Origin: Chionis minor
Taxonomy: Eukaryota > Chordata > Aves > Charadriiformes > Chionididae
Reading direction: 5' to 3'
Length of the DNA stretch: 64,000 bases
Assembly (NCBI GenBank): GCA_013398295.1
Contig: VZSF01006559.1
Coordinates: 65,839 to 129,838 of the forward strand
Shown: positions 1-12,265 of the stretch, piece by piece
Layout: each line of letters opens with the position of its first letter
How positions within the stretch are numbered: the stretch's first letter is position 1
Notes under the pieces: model-generated
Database searches by the model: none
Told to the model about the DNA's origin: nothing
What the model saw: the letters and a program-made list of their open reading frames with translations, nothing else
Translations under genes and position numbers: made by a program

Positions 1-151
1 CGGCGGAAAAATGTCGGGCTGCCTGGTGGAGCTGCGCGGGGAGCGGCGGCGGGGAGAGCCGTGCAGAAGGTGCAGTTTGAATTATGCTTCTTCCCCCTCC
101 GGCAGCTCTGTGGTGGCCAAATGCAGTTCTCGCTGCTGGCCATGTAAATAA
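1..151 (+). other. GC-rich 5' block, probable noncoding first exon or CpG-island edge, with a 46-codon ORF
   Basis: The first ~70 bases are rich in CGG/CpG, as at a vertebrate promoter or first exon, and UBE2E3's first coding exon lies about 700 bases downstream with an acceptor that needs an upstream exon. An ATG at 11 opens a 46-codon ORF ending in TAA at 149-151; it begins MSGCLVELRGERRRGEPC and is Cys- and Arg-rich. It resembles no protein I know. If transcribed and unspliced here it would be an upstream ORF. I cannot place the exon's donor: AAG|GTGCAG (at 70) and CAT|GTAAAT (at 145) are weak candidates. Confidence 0.4.
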
Positions 152-205
152 CCGGGGCTGCTGCTGCTGCCCGAGTTGCTTTAAATGCGTTTTGGGGTTT
201 TTCCC

Positions 206-295
206 TTTTTTTTTTTTTAAAAAAAAAAAAACAAACAGCCAAACCCACACAAAAAAACAAACCACCACAACAACAACAAAAAAACCCCCCTCGTT
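206..295. repeat. T13-A13 palindrome followed by A/C-rich simple sequence
   Basis: Thirteen T (206-218) run straight into thirteen A (219-231), a perfect 26-bp self-complementary tract. CAAA/CAA-type low-complexity sequence follows to about 290. Such tracts tend to exclude nucleosomes. Confidence 0.85.
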
Positions 296-439
296 CCCCC
301 CCTTCCTCCTTCCCAGCCCAGCCCTTTAAATGCACAGAGCAAGTGTATGTTTCCATCTGAAATCACCCCAATGTATTTTCTCGGAGAGGGGGAGAGGGGG
401 GGATCTGGCGTTTGGACCCAATAAAATGCTCTGCTCCAG

Positions 440-453
440 TGTAAATATTTACA
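440..453. promoter_or_regulatory. Perfect palindrome TGTAAATATTTACA (forkhead-like dyad)
   Basis: The 14-bp sequence is its own reverse complement and contains GTAAATA, which fits the forkhead consensus RYAAAYA, on both strands. Further copies of TGTAAATA lie at 144-151 and 654-661 (+) and 497-504 (-). Binding is inferred from the motif only. Confidence 0.4.
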
Positions 454-838
454 AGGTATTAGTGACTTTTTAAAAAACATTTTCAGCGAGGTCTGTTATT
501 TACAGTGTGTCATAAGTTATTAATGTTCATTGCCTAAGTACCCTGCTAAATCTGTCTCATGCCTTAGAACAAAGTCGACAATTGGCACATTGTTTAAAGT
601 ATGAAAACAATGCGAGTGGGTTTAAAAATTGGAAATATCTGTATTTTCAGAAGTGTAAATATTGCTTTGTAGCTGTCAAACTGCAGCCCTTGGGGGTGAG
701 ACAAGGATATTTTGGGTAATTTCTCAGCGAAACAGAGTTGTCACCAATTCAGGTGTTCTCTGGAACTTGGGGAATGGCAAGAGAGAGTCCTGCCTGTTGT
801 ATTAACTCCGCCTCTTTTCTTCTCCTTCCCCAAAAAAG

Positions 839-1041
839 TTCCCCACCATGTCCAGTGATAGGCAGAGGTCAGACGATGAAAGTCCAAGTACCAGCAGTGG
901 TAGTTCAGATGCTGATCAGAGGGATCCACCTGCGCCTGAACCCGAAGAGCAAGAAGAACGAAAACCCTCAGCCACTCAGCAGAAGAAGAACACCAAACTA
1001 TCCAGCAAAACTACTGCTAAGCTATCTACTAGTGCTAAAAG
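839..1041 (+). CDS. UBE2E3: UBE2E3 first coding exon (start codon at 848)
   Basis: The acceptor is a pyrimidine-rich tract ending in AG at 837-838, so the exon starts at 839 with 9 nt of 5' UTR; coding begins at 848. The start codon lies in CCCACCATGT, a strong Kozak context. The exon encodes residues 1-64 and the first two bases of Arg65. It contains the acidic, Ser-rich stretch SSDRQRSDDESPSTSSGSSD, a Pro/Glu segment and a Lys-rich stretch (QQKKNTKLSSKTTAKLS). In the family this extension is disordered, can be auto-ubiquitinated and limits chain building. The donor is AAAAG|GTAAAG. Reading through the donor would hit TAA at 1043-1045, so an unspliced message stops at once. Confidence 0.97.
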
Positions 1042-3213
1042 GTAAAGGGGACAGTATAACGTTCTGTAGTAGTTTTGCACAGTATTTTGAGTCACAGTGC
1101 GCTTTTCAAGGCAGAGGGGTTCTTCTCGTAAAGCTATGTGAGAAAGAGTGAAGTACCAACTTTTGTAGTACGGGGCCCCAGCAGGCAATATCTTCATTAA
1201 TCCATGTTTTACTGGGGTAATAATTACACAGACTTGTCATAGGTCTTTTGAAGACTTGTTTGAGAACTTGGTAACTTACAGTCTGGCTGGGGGGCGTCAC
1301 CTAAATAAGTGTTGTGTTTGCAAAAATGCGCGAGAGGGTCAGCTCTCTGGCTGTCTGTCTCAGAGTTAGTTTTCTGTGCCTGGTCAGTATAGGGTGGAGT
1401 CCTCCTGGTGTATTTTATGATCGTCTGTAGACTGATGACAAGCGATGCTCTTTAATTAAAGAAGTCGCAAAACCCTGGTGGCTTCTGTGGGCCTTGTGAC
1501 TGGCTTTTCATGTCGACGCGTGGGAGAGCCTTATGCACCTTGAAGTAGTGGGTTCATTCTGTAGTTCTTTCAGGAGAAACTTAGGCGAGTTTTCTCCGCT
1601 AGGATCTGCAGATTCAAACCATGGGGTTCTACAGGTAGCTTCTGCCTTTAAATATCAAAATCTTCAGAAACCTTGTTTAGTTATATCTGTTGCATTTGTA
1701 TTTGCATATAAGGTTACTGGCAGTCTAGCTCTCAAGACTTGCACTCTGATAATTTTCTGTAAATCCAGCTGTGTGAAATAAGCAAACTTCAAATCCCTCG
1801 ATTCCAGCGGTCTTTGGAAATGAAACATAACTTTCCAGTCCTTTCCCTGGAGTTGCTTTTCTTTGCAAACATTTACAAATATCCCTGTAGCGAGAAGAGC
1901 TGTGCAGTAGCCGTAGCAGCTTCAAGTTTTGCTTAAACAGCATGAACACTGTAGTTCTAACTTTTAGGAGCACTTTAGTAATTTTGTATTGGACTTAAAT
2001 TCAGTAAATACTTTTTGAAATGTCCTTAAATTGCTGCAGAGTATGACTGGGTGGCTTTGATGACTTCTGAGCTCGTTAAAGAAACTCTTTGAAATAGGAC
2101 TGGCTAAAGAAAGAAAAGTTCTGGAATGACTATGTAGGCTTTGTAATTTGTTATAACTAATCTAAATCCTCTTTGAAAAGCCTGAGATGCAGGCTTTTGA
2201 GACTGAGTTTTCCCCTCTTGCCTGTATTTCACTTAATTGTTGCAAGTCTAATTCTGGACGTCTCAAATGGTTCAGTAGTCTGACTGGACTTACTGGTACT
2301 AGCGCAAGGGTGCGCAGAGCAGTTTTTGTTAGCTTGTATTTTAACACTTGCTATTCACATGAAATTCACGGTCTTGCTTGTATGGATCCTATTCTGAAGA
2401 GAAATCTTACTTGATATTTTTAAGAGGAATTTACCATGACTCTCTTGAAATTACAGCTCTTATGTACCCGAATAAACTATTAAATCAACAAAAAGTTTTC
2501 GGTATTCCTCTTCCAGATCTAAACGCCTTGGGAATGGTTGTAATAGAGTAAAGCTAAGCATAGATTATTTCAAGTTATTGTATCCCTTTTTGTCATGTAA
2601 ATACAGCTACTGTATAAGGTTGGGGGAGGAAAGGCAGCAGAAGGTGTGGAGAGAAGCAAAGTTGATCCAGAGAGATTATTCCAGTGACAGAGACAGCCTG
2701 GCAGATCTGCAAATCCACTTTTTAAACACACTGCAAAGTAGCAGGTAAAACATTGTAAAAAGAATGTGTCTGCTGCCAGCGTGGCTCACTTCTTCAGCCT
2801 CAGTCACAGGTCTGTAACGCTGGTTTAAAGTCATTGTCAAATCTGCCTGGGCAGCTCCCCCCCCCTCCCCTTGCCTCATTTGCATATTAGCTTGAAAAGA
2901 AAATCTCTCTGGTAAAAAGTGCTCAGATGTGAAAAAGAGTTACTTTTCTGAATACTTGTGGGAAATTTCTACCCAACTCAGCTGTAAGCGTTCTGTTTAC
3001 ATGCAGCGTGGAGCAGGAAAAAAGCTGCAAAGTTTCTCAGCTGTGGGATTTGGGTTATGCCTCTGAGAACAAAGAGGAAGCAGCCATGTTAGCATTACTG
3101 AAGGCAAAGCCAATCTTGCATTTAACTGCATGGTGGTAGAGGGCAGTGTAATTCCCTGATTTATTCTATAGACTATCTCAAATGCTTTGTGTCTGTTCTC
3201 ATTTCACCAACAG
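1042..3213 (+). other. UBE2E3 intron 2
   Basis: A GT-AG intron of 2172 bases. I see no recognisable repeat, RNA gene or second coding exon. A C-rich run occurs near 2860 and the acceptor is preceded by a pyrimidine-rich stretch. ORFs here are short and unrelated to known families. Confidence 0.9.
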
Positions 3214-3264
3214 AATCCAGAAGGAGCTAGCTGAAATAACCCTTGATCCTCCTCCTAACTGCAG
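3214..3264 (+). CDS. UBE2E3: UBE2E3 second coding exon (51 nt)
   Basis: A short exon between acceptor ...CACCAACAG and donor GCAG|GTACGT. It completes Arg65, then encodes IQKELAEITLDPPPNC and the first two bases of Ser82. This is the first helix of the UBC domain, which in E2 enzymes carries much of the E1-binding surface and part of the RING contact, followed by the loop into the first strand. Both borders are phase 2 and 51 nt is divisible by three, so skipping it would keep the frame but remove the first helix. Confidence 0.96.
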
Positions 3265-4815
3265 GTACGTAACGGCTTCTTAAATTGTGGACGGTGGTAG
3301 GAGATTAATGTGCTCAGGCTAACAAATGGGAAACTTAGTGTTTACAACCGGTGACTGTTAGACAAAAATTGCGTACAGCAGATTGAACAAGCATAAGGAA
3401 CGTTTGATATTGAAGTCTGCTATTTTGTCTGCGTGTTGGAGGCGTAGTCATTAGTGATTGATGTACATCGGTGTATGTAGAAAAGTGTATTCAGTTTGTT
3501 TCTTGTAGCTGGTAACTGCCTTTGTGAAACAATAATTATATGAACTTCAACATAATGCTGAAGCTTTCAACTTAATGTCTGCATGTAGTTTGAACTGGCT
3601 TTTTGAATGCCAGGTTTATACGGTTATCACTTCATTCCAAAGTAAAGGTAAAGAAGCATGTGTGGTTTTTATATGCTTTCTCTTGGTATGTTGCTTAACA
3701 GTTAGGTAAGCTGAAGTATTTCCTTTACAATTATGTGTCTGTTGGTCAAAGTTGTAGTCTCTTGATAGAGAATATTTTTGAGGAAGTTTCCAGCTTGGGA
3801 GACACTTCTGTTGGGTTTTGGAAAATTAAATTGTAAGCTTGGAAGATTGAGTGATTTAGCCTTAAGTGACAGTGACTGGAACACTTGATCTGTAGGCAAG
3901 TTAAATTGTAGCATAGCTAGCTAATTTCTTTAAATCTTCTGCATGTTTTACTTTTGTTTAAAGGGTGCATAAAAATTCTCGTTAGCTGTGAGCATCTAGC
4001 GTTCAGATTTGCAGTAAAGCTACATTTAAATAATGTTGCTTTCATTGTGATGCATCTCAGGAAGATTTCCAAATGCAAGGTATCTTCAGATTAATAGCTC
4101 GTGTGTAACAGCAAACCTTGTACACGTTTGAAAAAAAGCTGGAAGTGCTTTCTGATTTTGTGTTGGAATTGCTTGGCTTTTTGAATAGTTGGAAACATTT
4201 GGTGCAGGTCTTGTGAATTCAGTAAAATGTGAGTTGTTCTCCTGTCTGTCTGGTCCGTGAGAGCAGGGACTAACCCGAGCTGTGTTTTATTGAATTTGTG
4301 GTATAGGTGTCTTACCCTGAGGACTGTGCTGTACATTGCCTAGGCAGTCTGATGTATTTGAATGCAGGGTCAGTGGCTCTGTCTTTTCAAGAAAGCAAAT
4401 GTCTGTTGGGTTTGGGGTTTTTTTGGTGGTGGTGGTGGTTTTGTTTTGTTTTTAAATAACTGTTTTAAATAACTTTTATTAAATTACTGGGATCTAGTTC
4501 TGTGTTGATCCTCTACTTTATACTTCGACCATCAAAAGGGGGCACAGTAGGAGAGAAAGTATCGAAATGAAATAAAACACCAACACTTTACCTTAGTAAT
4601 TGCTAAAAAGATAATTGTAGCAGTTTTGAGTACCACAGGTTATAGCTTGGCTTTGAGAAAGAGAAGCCTCCCCCCGCCGCACTCTCCAATACCATCTGAT
4701 ATTTAGCTCCTTGGAAAAGTGTGTTCCTCTCATATTAGCACAAGAGTGTTGCAGAGGGTTTTTCTTGTGAGCTGGTACTACCAGATGCCCAGGAGTGCTG
4801 TGGAGAATGATGAAA

Positions 4816-4833
4816 CCCCCCCCCCCCCCCCCC
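4816..4833. repeat. Poly(C) tract, 18 C
   Basis: An uninterrupted run of 18 C on the + strand (18 G on the other), rarer in vertebrate DNA than A/T runs. Length may be uncertain from sequencing error. Confidence 0.9.
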
Positions 4834-5744
4834 AATGTGTCTAAAATTATTCAACTTTCTCTCCTACAGAGCGCAGGGAAAAAGATTTTTTTTTTTGCCA
4901 GTAAGGAAGTCGGTGCTTCTGTTCCCACAAGTATTTTTAAGGGGAATTTAACCCTTTTATTCAATAGCAACTGTATGATGAGTGCATGTTTACCTTTTGC
5001 AAAATAAAAAATATTTACAAGAGATACTGGCTTCTTTAACAGCAAATCTGGGTTTTAAGGATGAACAGTTTGAACAGAGTTTCAGTGCCCGAAGGATTAC
5101 CGTTACATTGGAATTGACTTGTTAGAAGGAGCCTTTCTGGTGTCAGGAGGTAAATGCAGCTGTGTATTACATGCAGAGCAGTTGAAGCTTGTAACATGCT
5201 TTCTTATAGGGTCTAGTAGGACAGATAGGTAACAGACTGACACAGCAAGCATATGCCACCTCTTCATTGCTTGTCACGCAACAAGCAGCAGAATGCTACT
5301 TACTACATTTCTTGTAAAAGAAAAAGCATTTGTTAAAAAAACCCCAAAAACAACCAACCAACCAACACCATTTAGAAGCCTGTATAACTTATTCACGTGC
5401 TTTGAAAATAAAAGACCTTGTGTCATAAGTTCTCCCGAAGAGACTTCTTCATGCAAAGTTGTTTCTCCACCAGTTCTAGAGCACACTCCTTATCATTTGC
5501 AATCCACTTGTTACAGGCTTTGCAAGAATTCAGCTGCCAACTGATGCTCTTGGGTGTTGGTAGTCCTTCTGGTTACTCAGTTACATAAGTGATAAAAAAT
5601 TAGCAATTTTTGAAATACGATAATGGAACATATAAAACAACAAGTGTTACTTTAACAAGATACAGTACAAATACTGAAGAGTACATTGAACTCTCCCGTA
5701 TCATGTTAAACACTGATGCCTACTGCCACGTCTCACCTGCCAAT

Positions 5745-5815
5745 GTAACTGCACGTGGAGTTGCTCCATCGGAGTGATCTAAGGCTGATTTAACTACTTT
5801 AAAATTACACCAACT
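5745..5815. repeat. Possible old dispersed amniote repeat fragment
   Basis: The stretch with GGAGTTGCTCCATCGGAGTG and GGCTGATTTAAC resembles a widespread old amniote repeat built from 'ggagttactcca...gatttacacc' units. The match is short and from memory. Confidence 0.25.
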
Positions 5816-8800
5816 GGCTGCACTGTGATTTTCATGCAAAAGAGGTGTAGATTTCCTCAGCAGTTAGATTTCCCACAGTCACATCTATTGCTATAACATC
5901 TGTTTTATAAAAATGCCAGAGCCCCAAGAGAGCCCCGCTCCTGGGTGTGCTGAGCAGGCCTGGGCTGCACATTAACTTCTATTTTAGGCACTGGGATACC
6001 AGAAGGACAGGCACAGTAAAAATGTCTAAATAGCCGTTTTTTGCTTGCTTGTCTCAACAGTAGAGATTGATTTCTGATTCTGTTTATTGGACAATGAACT
6101 GTTAGAAAAATTGTGTTGTCATGCATCATGTTGTCATGTTTGTGAGCAGTGAATGCGAACTGCGTCTTGGGGGTACCAAGTATAGAACTTAATATCTTTA
6201 ACTGATAGCTTTACTCTTGAACATACATCAGTAATACTCTGAATTCCCGTGATTTCAGTGTGATTTCCAAGAAAGATAAAACATCGAAAACAATAAAATT
6301 AGATTTGATCTTAAGCCACTAAAAGATGTTGGAGGGAAATTAAGTACTGCTTTCTCCTCGTGTTTTTTCCTGTCCAACAGAAGAGCCTGAAATGAGTCAA
6401 TTACTGTCTAACGTACACCATAGCACTAGGACAGATAGGTAAACTGAGGACACAGGTATCTGATCCTGGTTTTTCTTGCTTTTACTGGCTTAACGCAATG
6501 CTGTGCTACTTGGTGCAGTGTGCTGTATTTAATTTCTTTTGTGCTTTTAATAGCATAAAGCAAAGCTAAAAAGGTCTTGGCCCTATTGCTTCTAGGCAGC
6601 TCAATTTCAAACCATGGCCAAGCGCTTATACATACTTCAGGGTATGGAAGTGTGCCAACCCCCACCGTTATACATTCTCAGGAAAATGCTGCAAAGATCT
6701 TGCACGTAATACGTGGTAAATCTGGGCTGCAGAGATGCTCTTAAATAGGTTTGACATATCTGGAATAACTATTTTCAGTTCATGGCATAAAACTGTTTAG
6801 ATCAGAGGTCAGCGCTCTGTAGTTAAGGTTATATCTGAGACTGCTGTTCCGACCTGCCCAACTTGGAGGCTGCAGCTCAGGTGGAGCAGGGCACAGCCGC
6901 CTCCGACGCTCAGTGTACTTCCTGGATTTTAGGGCTGGCACGAGTGAGGCTGTTCCCAGGGGTACCGTGATTTATAGCAGCTTCCTTTAGCTGTTCCTGG
7001 CTGCTCTTATGATCCACAACAGCAAAAATATGTACTCCCTGTCTTCTTTCCCCACTCTTCCTCGTTTTCACTCCAAAATTTATCATTGTTCGTCTTCATG
7101 GGAAAGTTTTCGAAGTTCAACCCGGTATTAAGTAAATTTAGTAACACCCATGCCAGCTTAGTTTATAGTTTACAACTCATTTTACAACAAATCCAGTTTG
7201 GTATAAACTTTGTAGGAAATGAAAGCAAACACCAATATCAGTGTATCCACTCAGAGCTTAACTCATGTAGTTTAAAAAGAGTTGAGTTAAGATAGTGCTT
7301 CTCTCCCATGCAAATGGGAGTATTTAAGCATTTTATGGTCTGTTCTGTCGGTTAGCTTTAATCTCTTATTAAATTAAAGATCAGACATCTGAGAGCAAGT
7401 GGTTAAAAAAGAAAAAAAAAAAAGGCCAGACAAAACACGTGCCTTAGAGAGACAACTTTCCTCCTTCATAGCTGCTGGGAAATGGCAATCCTTACCAAGG
7501 GAGAGCTGCTTGGATCATCCTCTAGCTAGTGAGTTCCTGACCTGACGGGTCTGTTGAAAAGATTTTCCTTAATAGGGATTACTATCTCAATTACTATTTA
7601 TGTTCAGGCCCTTTATGCTAATATATAGTAATTTGACTTCTTGAGCAGTACTACAAAAGGTAACAGTTGATGATTTTGCTGTTTGTAGCCTCTCCTAGGC
7701 TTGCAAGTAGGTTGGTAATTTATGAGTGGTTCATTTTAAAATTGCTTATTTTAAAATAACACTCCAAAGTATGTGTACTGAGGACAATGGGAGCAGGACA
7801 TGTAAGGGTTTTGTTTTAATACAGGATTCTTCTGCTTCCTGAGGACTTCATTTGTCCCTTTCATTACTGCCACATCTTGGGCTAATTCTGTGCTGCAGAG
7901 TGTTGCCAACCCAACCCCACGGTCTGGAGTTTGACACAAAGAAAAATGCCTGCAAAACCCTGGCAGACGAATGCTATTACTGGTTTAGTTATGGACCCAT
8001 GAATCCAGATGTTTGTAACTGTCTCACTGTGGTTATTACCCCATCAGTGGAGAAGCATTGCAGTATGTATTTAAAGCAATATTGTGAAGGTATTCTTCAG
8101 ACCAGCAATTTAAGCTCTTTCAATTGAGCTGTCTGAAACAATGAGGAGCAATGAACAATTGCGCTGGTGGTGCAGGCTCTTCCTTCCACGTGCAGAGGTA
8201 GCGCTGGATTTGAGCTAAGGCAGCCTTGTGCTAGCGAGGAAGGTGCCACAGCAAAGCTGGTAGAAGCCTTCCTTTTGTTAACACACTCTATCTACAGTAA
8301 GGTTATAGGCAAATGTTTACTCTGCAAACAGTTGTGCCTGTTGAAGATGTTACTGCACGGCAGTGGTTTGCTCCAATTCTGCCATGGAGGTGACTACTCC
8401 AGGCACTAAGTGAGGCAGATTCATGTGATTACTCCATAGTGCTCCCCAGGGGGAAGGAGGGGAATGGGGGGAAGAAAAAAAAAAAATCATCCAAGTTTGC
8501 TTAAACGGTTTAAATAGGTGATTCAAACTAACTCTGCTGGATTTTTCGTCCCTCCCTTCAGAGTAGGCATTGTTCACACAAAGCATTTTGTCAGACACAC
8601 CAGGATATGAATAAGTCAATCCATTCCTTTGTCTCTCAAATGTAATAAGTTTCCATCTCTCCTTTGTCAAAGCCAGGCGTTAGTTCTGTTGCTTTTTTGA
8701 AATCAGTAGGGGGAAGTATGTTCTGAATGCAGTCAAATACCAGGCCCATGTACAGTAGCACAAACGTGTGCCCAAGTCTTCATATGCACTTTTTTTTTTT

Positions 8801-10019
8801 TTTTTTCAGTCGAGCTGCTGACTTTTCAGATCAATGGCAGTCTCCCAGTTTTGTGTTTATTCTGTTAATTTCTTGTTGGGCAAACGTCGTCATATGGCTA
8901 AATATTGAGTCTCACTGAGAAAAAAAAAAAATGTCAGTTTTGCTTGTTTTCACCTCTGCAGTGAAACCCCCAACTGTGAACGCTAAATAGTTCCCTATAG
9001 AAGGAGAAGTTGATTAAGGTATGTAAGAGACAGTATATTAGGAGTATGGGCAAAAATGCCTGTCCTGAAGCGTAATGAGCAAAATTTAAAAAACATTACC
9101 CCAATTCTACTTGATAATGTATCTTCTGATAGTTACATTATACTTTTTATTGTCTCTCCCCACCCAGCACTTTCTCATCACTGAGTGCAATAAATGCATG
9201 CTACGAGAAAAGAGCTTGCAGAATCATTCTGAGAACACAAACCCACATGATTATTTCTAACACTTCCTTCCCTATACAGAAGTTTGCCGTTGCAGTTACA
9301 AAAATACAATGAAGAGGGTTCACAACTCCTGTAAGAGCACATTTGAAGTAGCTCTCAAGTGAATATTGAAATACTACTTTTTAGTATTGTCTAGCTCTGA
9401 CCATAGTCCTGTGGTTCCTTCTAAAGCAGTTTCTTCATTGTTAGTTCCTGAACGTAAATCAGTGTCTCACAGGGATTTAAAGATAGGTTTATCTAGTGAT
9501 AGCCTTGATTTATCTAGAATTATTTCTACTGAGCATTTTCTTCCATTCTCTTTCTTACCAGAAGAGTATAGTCTAGGTTAGAGGAGGAAGGAGTGGTATA
9601 ATTTAGCACAGCAATCAGAAGTCTGGTATTTTTGTATTTCTGTCTGTTTGTAGTAACAGCCTGATTCTGCCATCTTTATGTGTGCAGAGTGGCTTTTACC
9701 TTATTTGCCAGTAGTCAGTGAAACTGCTTAAGGAATAGGGATGAAACAAATTTAGAAAGGCATTTCAGTAAAACATTTAAGTGTTAAGCAGAACTGGAGT
9801 GCAATGTTATTTAACATGCTTTTATTTAAAAAATGCAACACTGGAAGATTGTGTAACTCCTGAATGTTTTGAATTGTGAGAATATTTAAATAACTTTCTT
9901 TTCAATTGAGAGTAGATGACAGATTCGCTAACTCAGAATGCCACAAGTCTTTTTTTACCCTGTGCTAGTATCGACCTCTTCTTGCAAGCTATAAACCAAG
10001 GTATTTTACCAACCCCCAC

Positions 10020-10140
10020 ACAGTGAATTTCTCATGCAAGTAATCTCAGTGGCATAATTAAGACAGGGTTATGCAACACAAATCAACATACCTACTCACA
10101 GGAGTAAGTTTTCATGCCTACAGATTTGCAGGTTAGGCAC
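10020..10140. repeat. Possible old dispersed amniote repeat fragment
   Basis: Pieces such as CATGCAAGTAATCTCAGTGG and ACAGATTTGCAGGTTAGGCA recall the old 'catgagtaatcccattg...gtttgcaggatc' repeat of birds and turtles. Diverged, so low confidence. Confidence 0.25.
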
Positions 10141-11379
10141 TTGTGGAAGTAGTGTCCACAGTGCTGTTGTACATGCTTTTAAATGCCTGTGTTTTAGCCA
10201 AAAGGTTGTATAAATCTTTCACCAGTTTTCATTAGCATTACTGTCGAAATTAAAAAAAATAGTAATTGACAGCTGTCTGTCTACTCTAGAGTTGTAGAAA
10301 TAGTTCAAACACTTTTCACTCAGCTGCTGGTGTTAGAGAACTGACCCTCATTATGTCGAAGTTTTATCTGGAAACAATAGAGGGGCCCAAGCTGGACCAG
10401 TTTTTTAAACAATTCTTCAAGCATTGTTGTGCAAAAATTTGTAAAAACCGCAAAGTAATGTGTCCTTAGACTTAAGGACAAACCTGCTTTTCAAATAATC
10501 ATTTGTATAACTGTACAAAGGCCCTTCAGGCTCTGTGATAAAACTGATTAAAATATGCCATGTATATATATTTCTTTTTACACTCGAACTGTGCATTGCT
10601 CACCACTGCCAGCCTGTCACATTTAGTTTGTGATAAATGGTATATGTGGCAAGGTCCTAGCATGCTGAGTGCTTCCCCATCAGACTGATTTGTCTGCATG
10701 TATCAGTTACTCTGATTTGATTTGATCTTTACTTTTACAGACTTGCAACACCTAATTTTAATTCAAACTAATAAAGTGCAAATGTAAGAGAATCAGCTAA
10801 ACTACATTAAACCGTTTGTTTAAAATGAGATGACTACTTCTTATAAAACTGATCTCCTGGAGCTGGTGTAACTAGGATTTACGTAGATGTGGAACATTTC
10901 AAAACAGGTAACACAGATATCATGAAAAGACCTCAAGCATGTTTTCCGAGTTCAGGGCTAAGTAGGTAGGAGCAAGGATATCCAGCTGCCATCTAGGACA
11001 GGAGCATGCATACCATTAACCTAGCCAGGAACTATGCTGTAACTTTAAATTGATGCCTTACTTCGAGCCAGTAGCTGCTAGTGATAAACGAGTCCTAGCC
11101 TGCTTGCATTAATTTGGATTAATTCTCCTTGTGCAGAAAGCGCACTATACTGTTATCTAGTTCAGAACTGTGGCTGAAGCAGCTGTTAATTTTATAGCAC
11201 TTACTGTAAAACAGACTGGCCAGATCTTCGAGGAACTCGGATACAAATTTAGTTGACAGTGGTGAAACTACTGGTCTAAGCATCACTATCAGAAGCAAAC
11301 GAGGGGAGAGATTGCCTCCATGAAACACCATGGTGACCTGTAGTTACCAGTGGGTCACTTTCAGATTGGAAGAATTTGT

Positions 11380-12265
11380 CAAGAGGGTCTGTAGAGGACC
11401 ATCCTACGGTCATTAGTGATTGATGTTTTCATTATTGACGTGGATGCTGGACTAGAGCCTATAAATATTGCAATTGTAGGTAGCAGTGGGGAGGAGGGGG
11501 TTGTAGGCACGCTGGAGGACAGGACTAGAATGCAAAGTGATGTGGGCAAATATAGGAAGTGACCTTAAAAATAGCATGTAATTTAATAATGAGAACTGCA
11601 AGGCACAGCAGTTCAGTAGGCATAATCAACTGCACAAATCCATGGGGGGAAAAAAGACTGCATGAGGAGCAATTCTTCAGAAAAGGTGTAGCCACTCTGA
11701 GGATCGTGTGCTTTCCAGGAATCAGCAATACGAGGTGAGAGCAAGAGAAAAAAATAGAACAGCAGTCACAATAGGGGGATGTATTTAAAAAAAGAACACA
11801 AAAAAAGAAGTGTTGGAGACATGGTATATAAAGCCAGCCCATTCAGTTCAGCACTAGTGAAGGCCAGCTGGAGTACCTTACCAGTTTTAAGCATAACACT
11901 GCAAAGTGACATGGGCTAGCTGGAAAAATACAGATTAGAGGAAAGAAGGAAAGAAAGAAGGACAGATCTTTGGATATAGAAGAAACTTGCTGCAGAGGAA
12001 ATAAGGCAATTGTTGCTAGTCCTGTCTGGTGTTTATGAAGAGCAACTTGGATTGCCATAAGGAAGACCTAATTTAGATGTGGGGATTACCTAGCTACAAA
12101 GACTGTATGTGTAAGGAGGTGGTGGATCTACATTACCAGAGGTTTTTAAGAACAAAGTTGAGGCAAATGACTGGCAGGAGTAGTGTAGATACAGTTGATT
12201 CTATCTTTAAGCAGGAAATGGACTTAGGTGACCTCTTAAGGACCAGTTTGACCTAGCTATCTGTT
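11380..12265 (+). repeat. Ancient CR1/L3-like LINE, 3' half of the reverse transcriptase region
   Basis: Collinear but degraded similarity to the antique amniote CR1 consensus can be followed for about 880 bases. It includes the TTTCATTATTGACGTGGATG block (11433), GGTTGTAGGCACGCTGGAGG plus ACAGGACTAGAATGCAAA (about 11500), the GCACTAGTGAAGGCCAGCTG block (11851), AGGAGGTGGTGGATCTACAT (12115) and the terminal GGACTTAGGTGACCTCTTAA block (12220). No long ORF survives. Much older than the CR1 at 42370. Confidence 0.7.

Larger units (their letters stand above)
152..838 (+). other. AT-rich sequence between 5' block and first coding exon (probable intron 1)
   Basis: Contains low-complexity DNA (206-300) and a cluster of TGTAAATA motifs at 440-661, and ends in the pyrimidine tract and AG of the acceptor at 837-838. 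No coding signal. Intron status is inferred from the acceptor. Confidence 0.5.

Noticed and set aside
738..1151. 137-codon ORF over the first coding exon in another frame
   Set aside because: It crosses both splice sites of the real exon, starts at a non-ATG codon and exists only because the real exon keeps it open.
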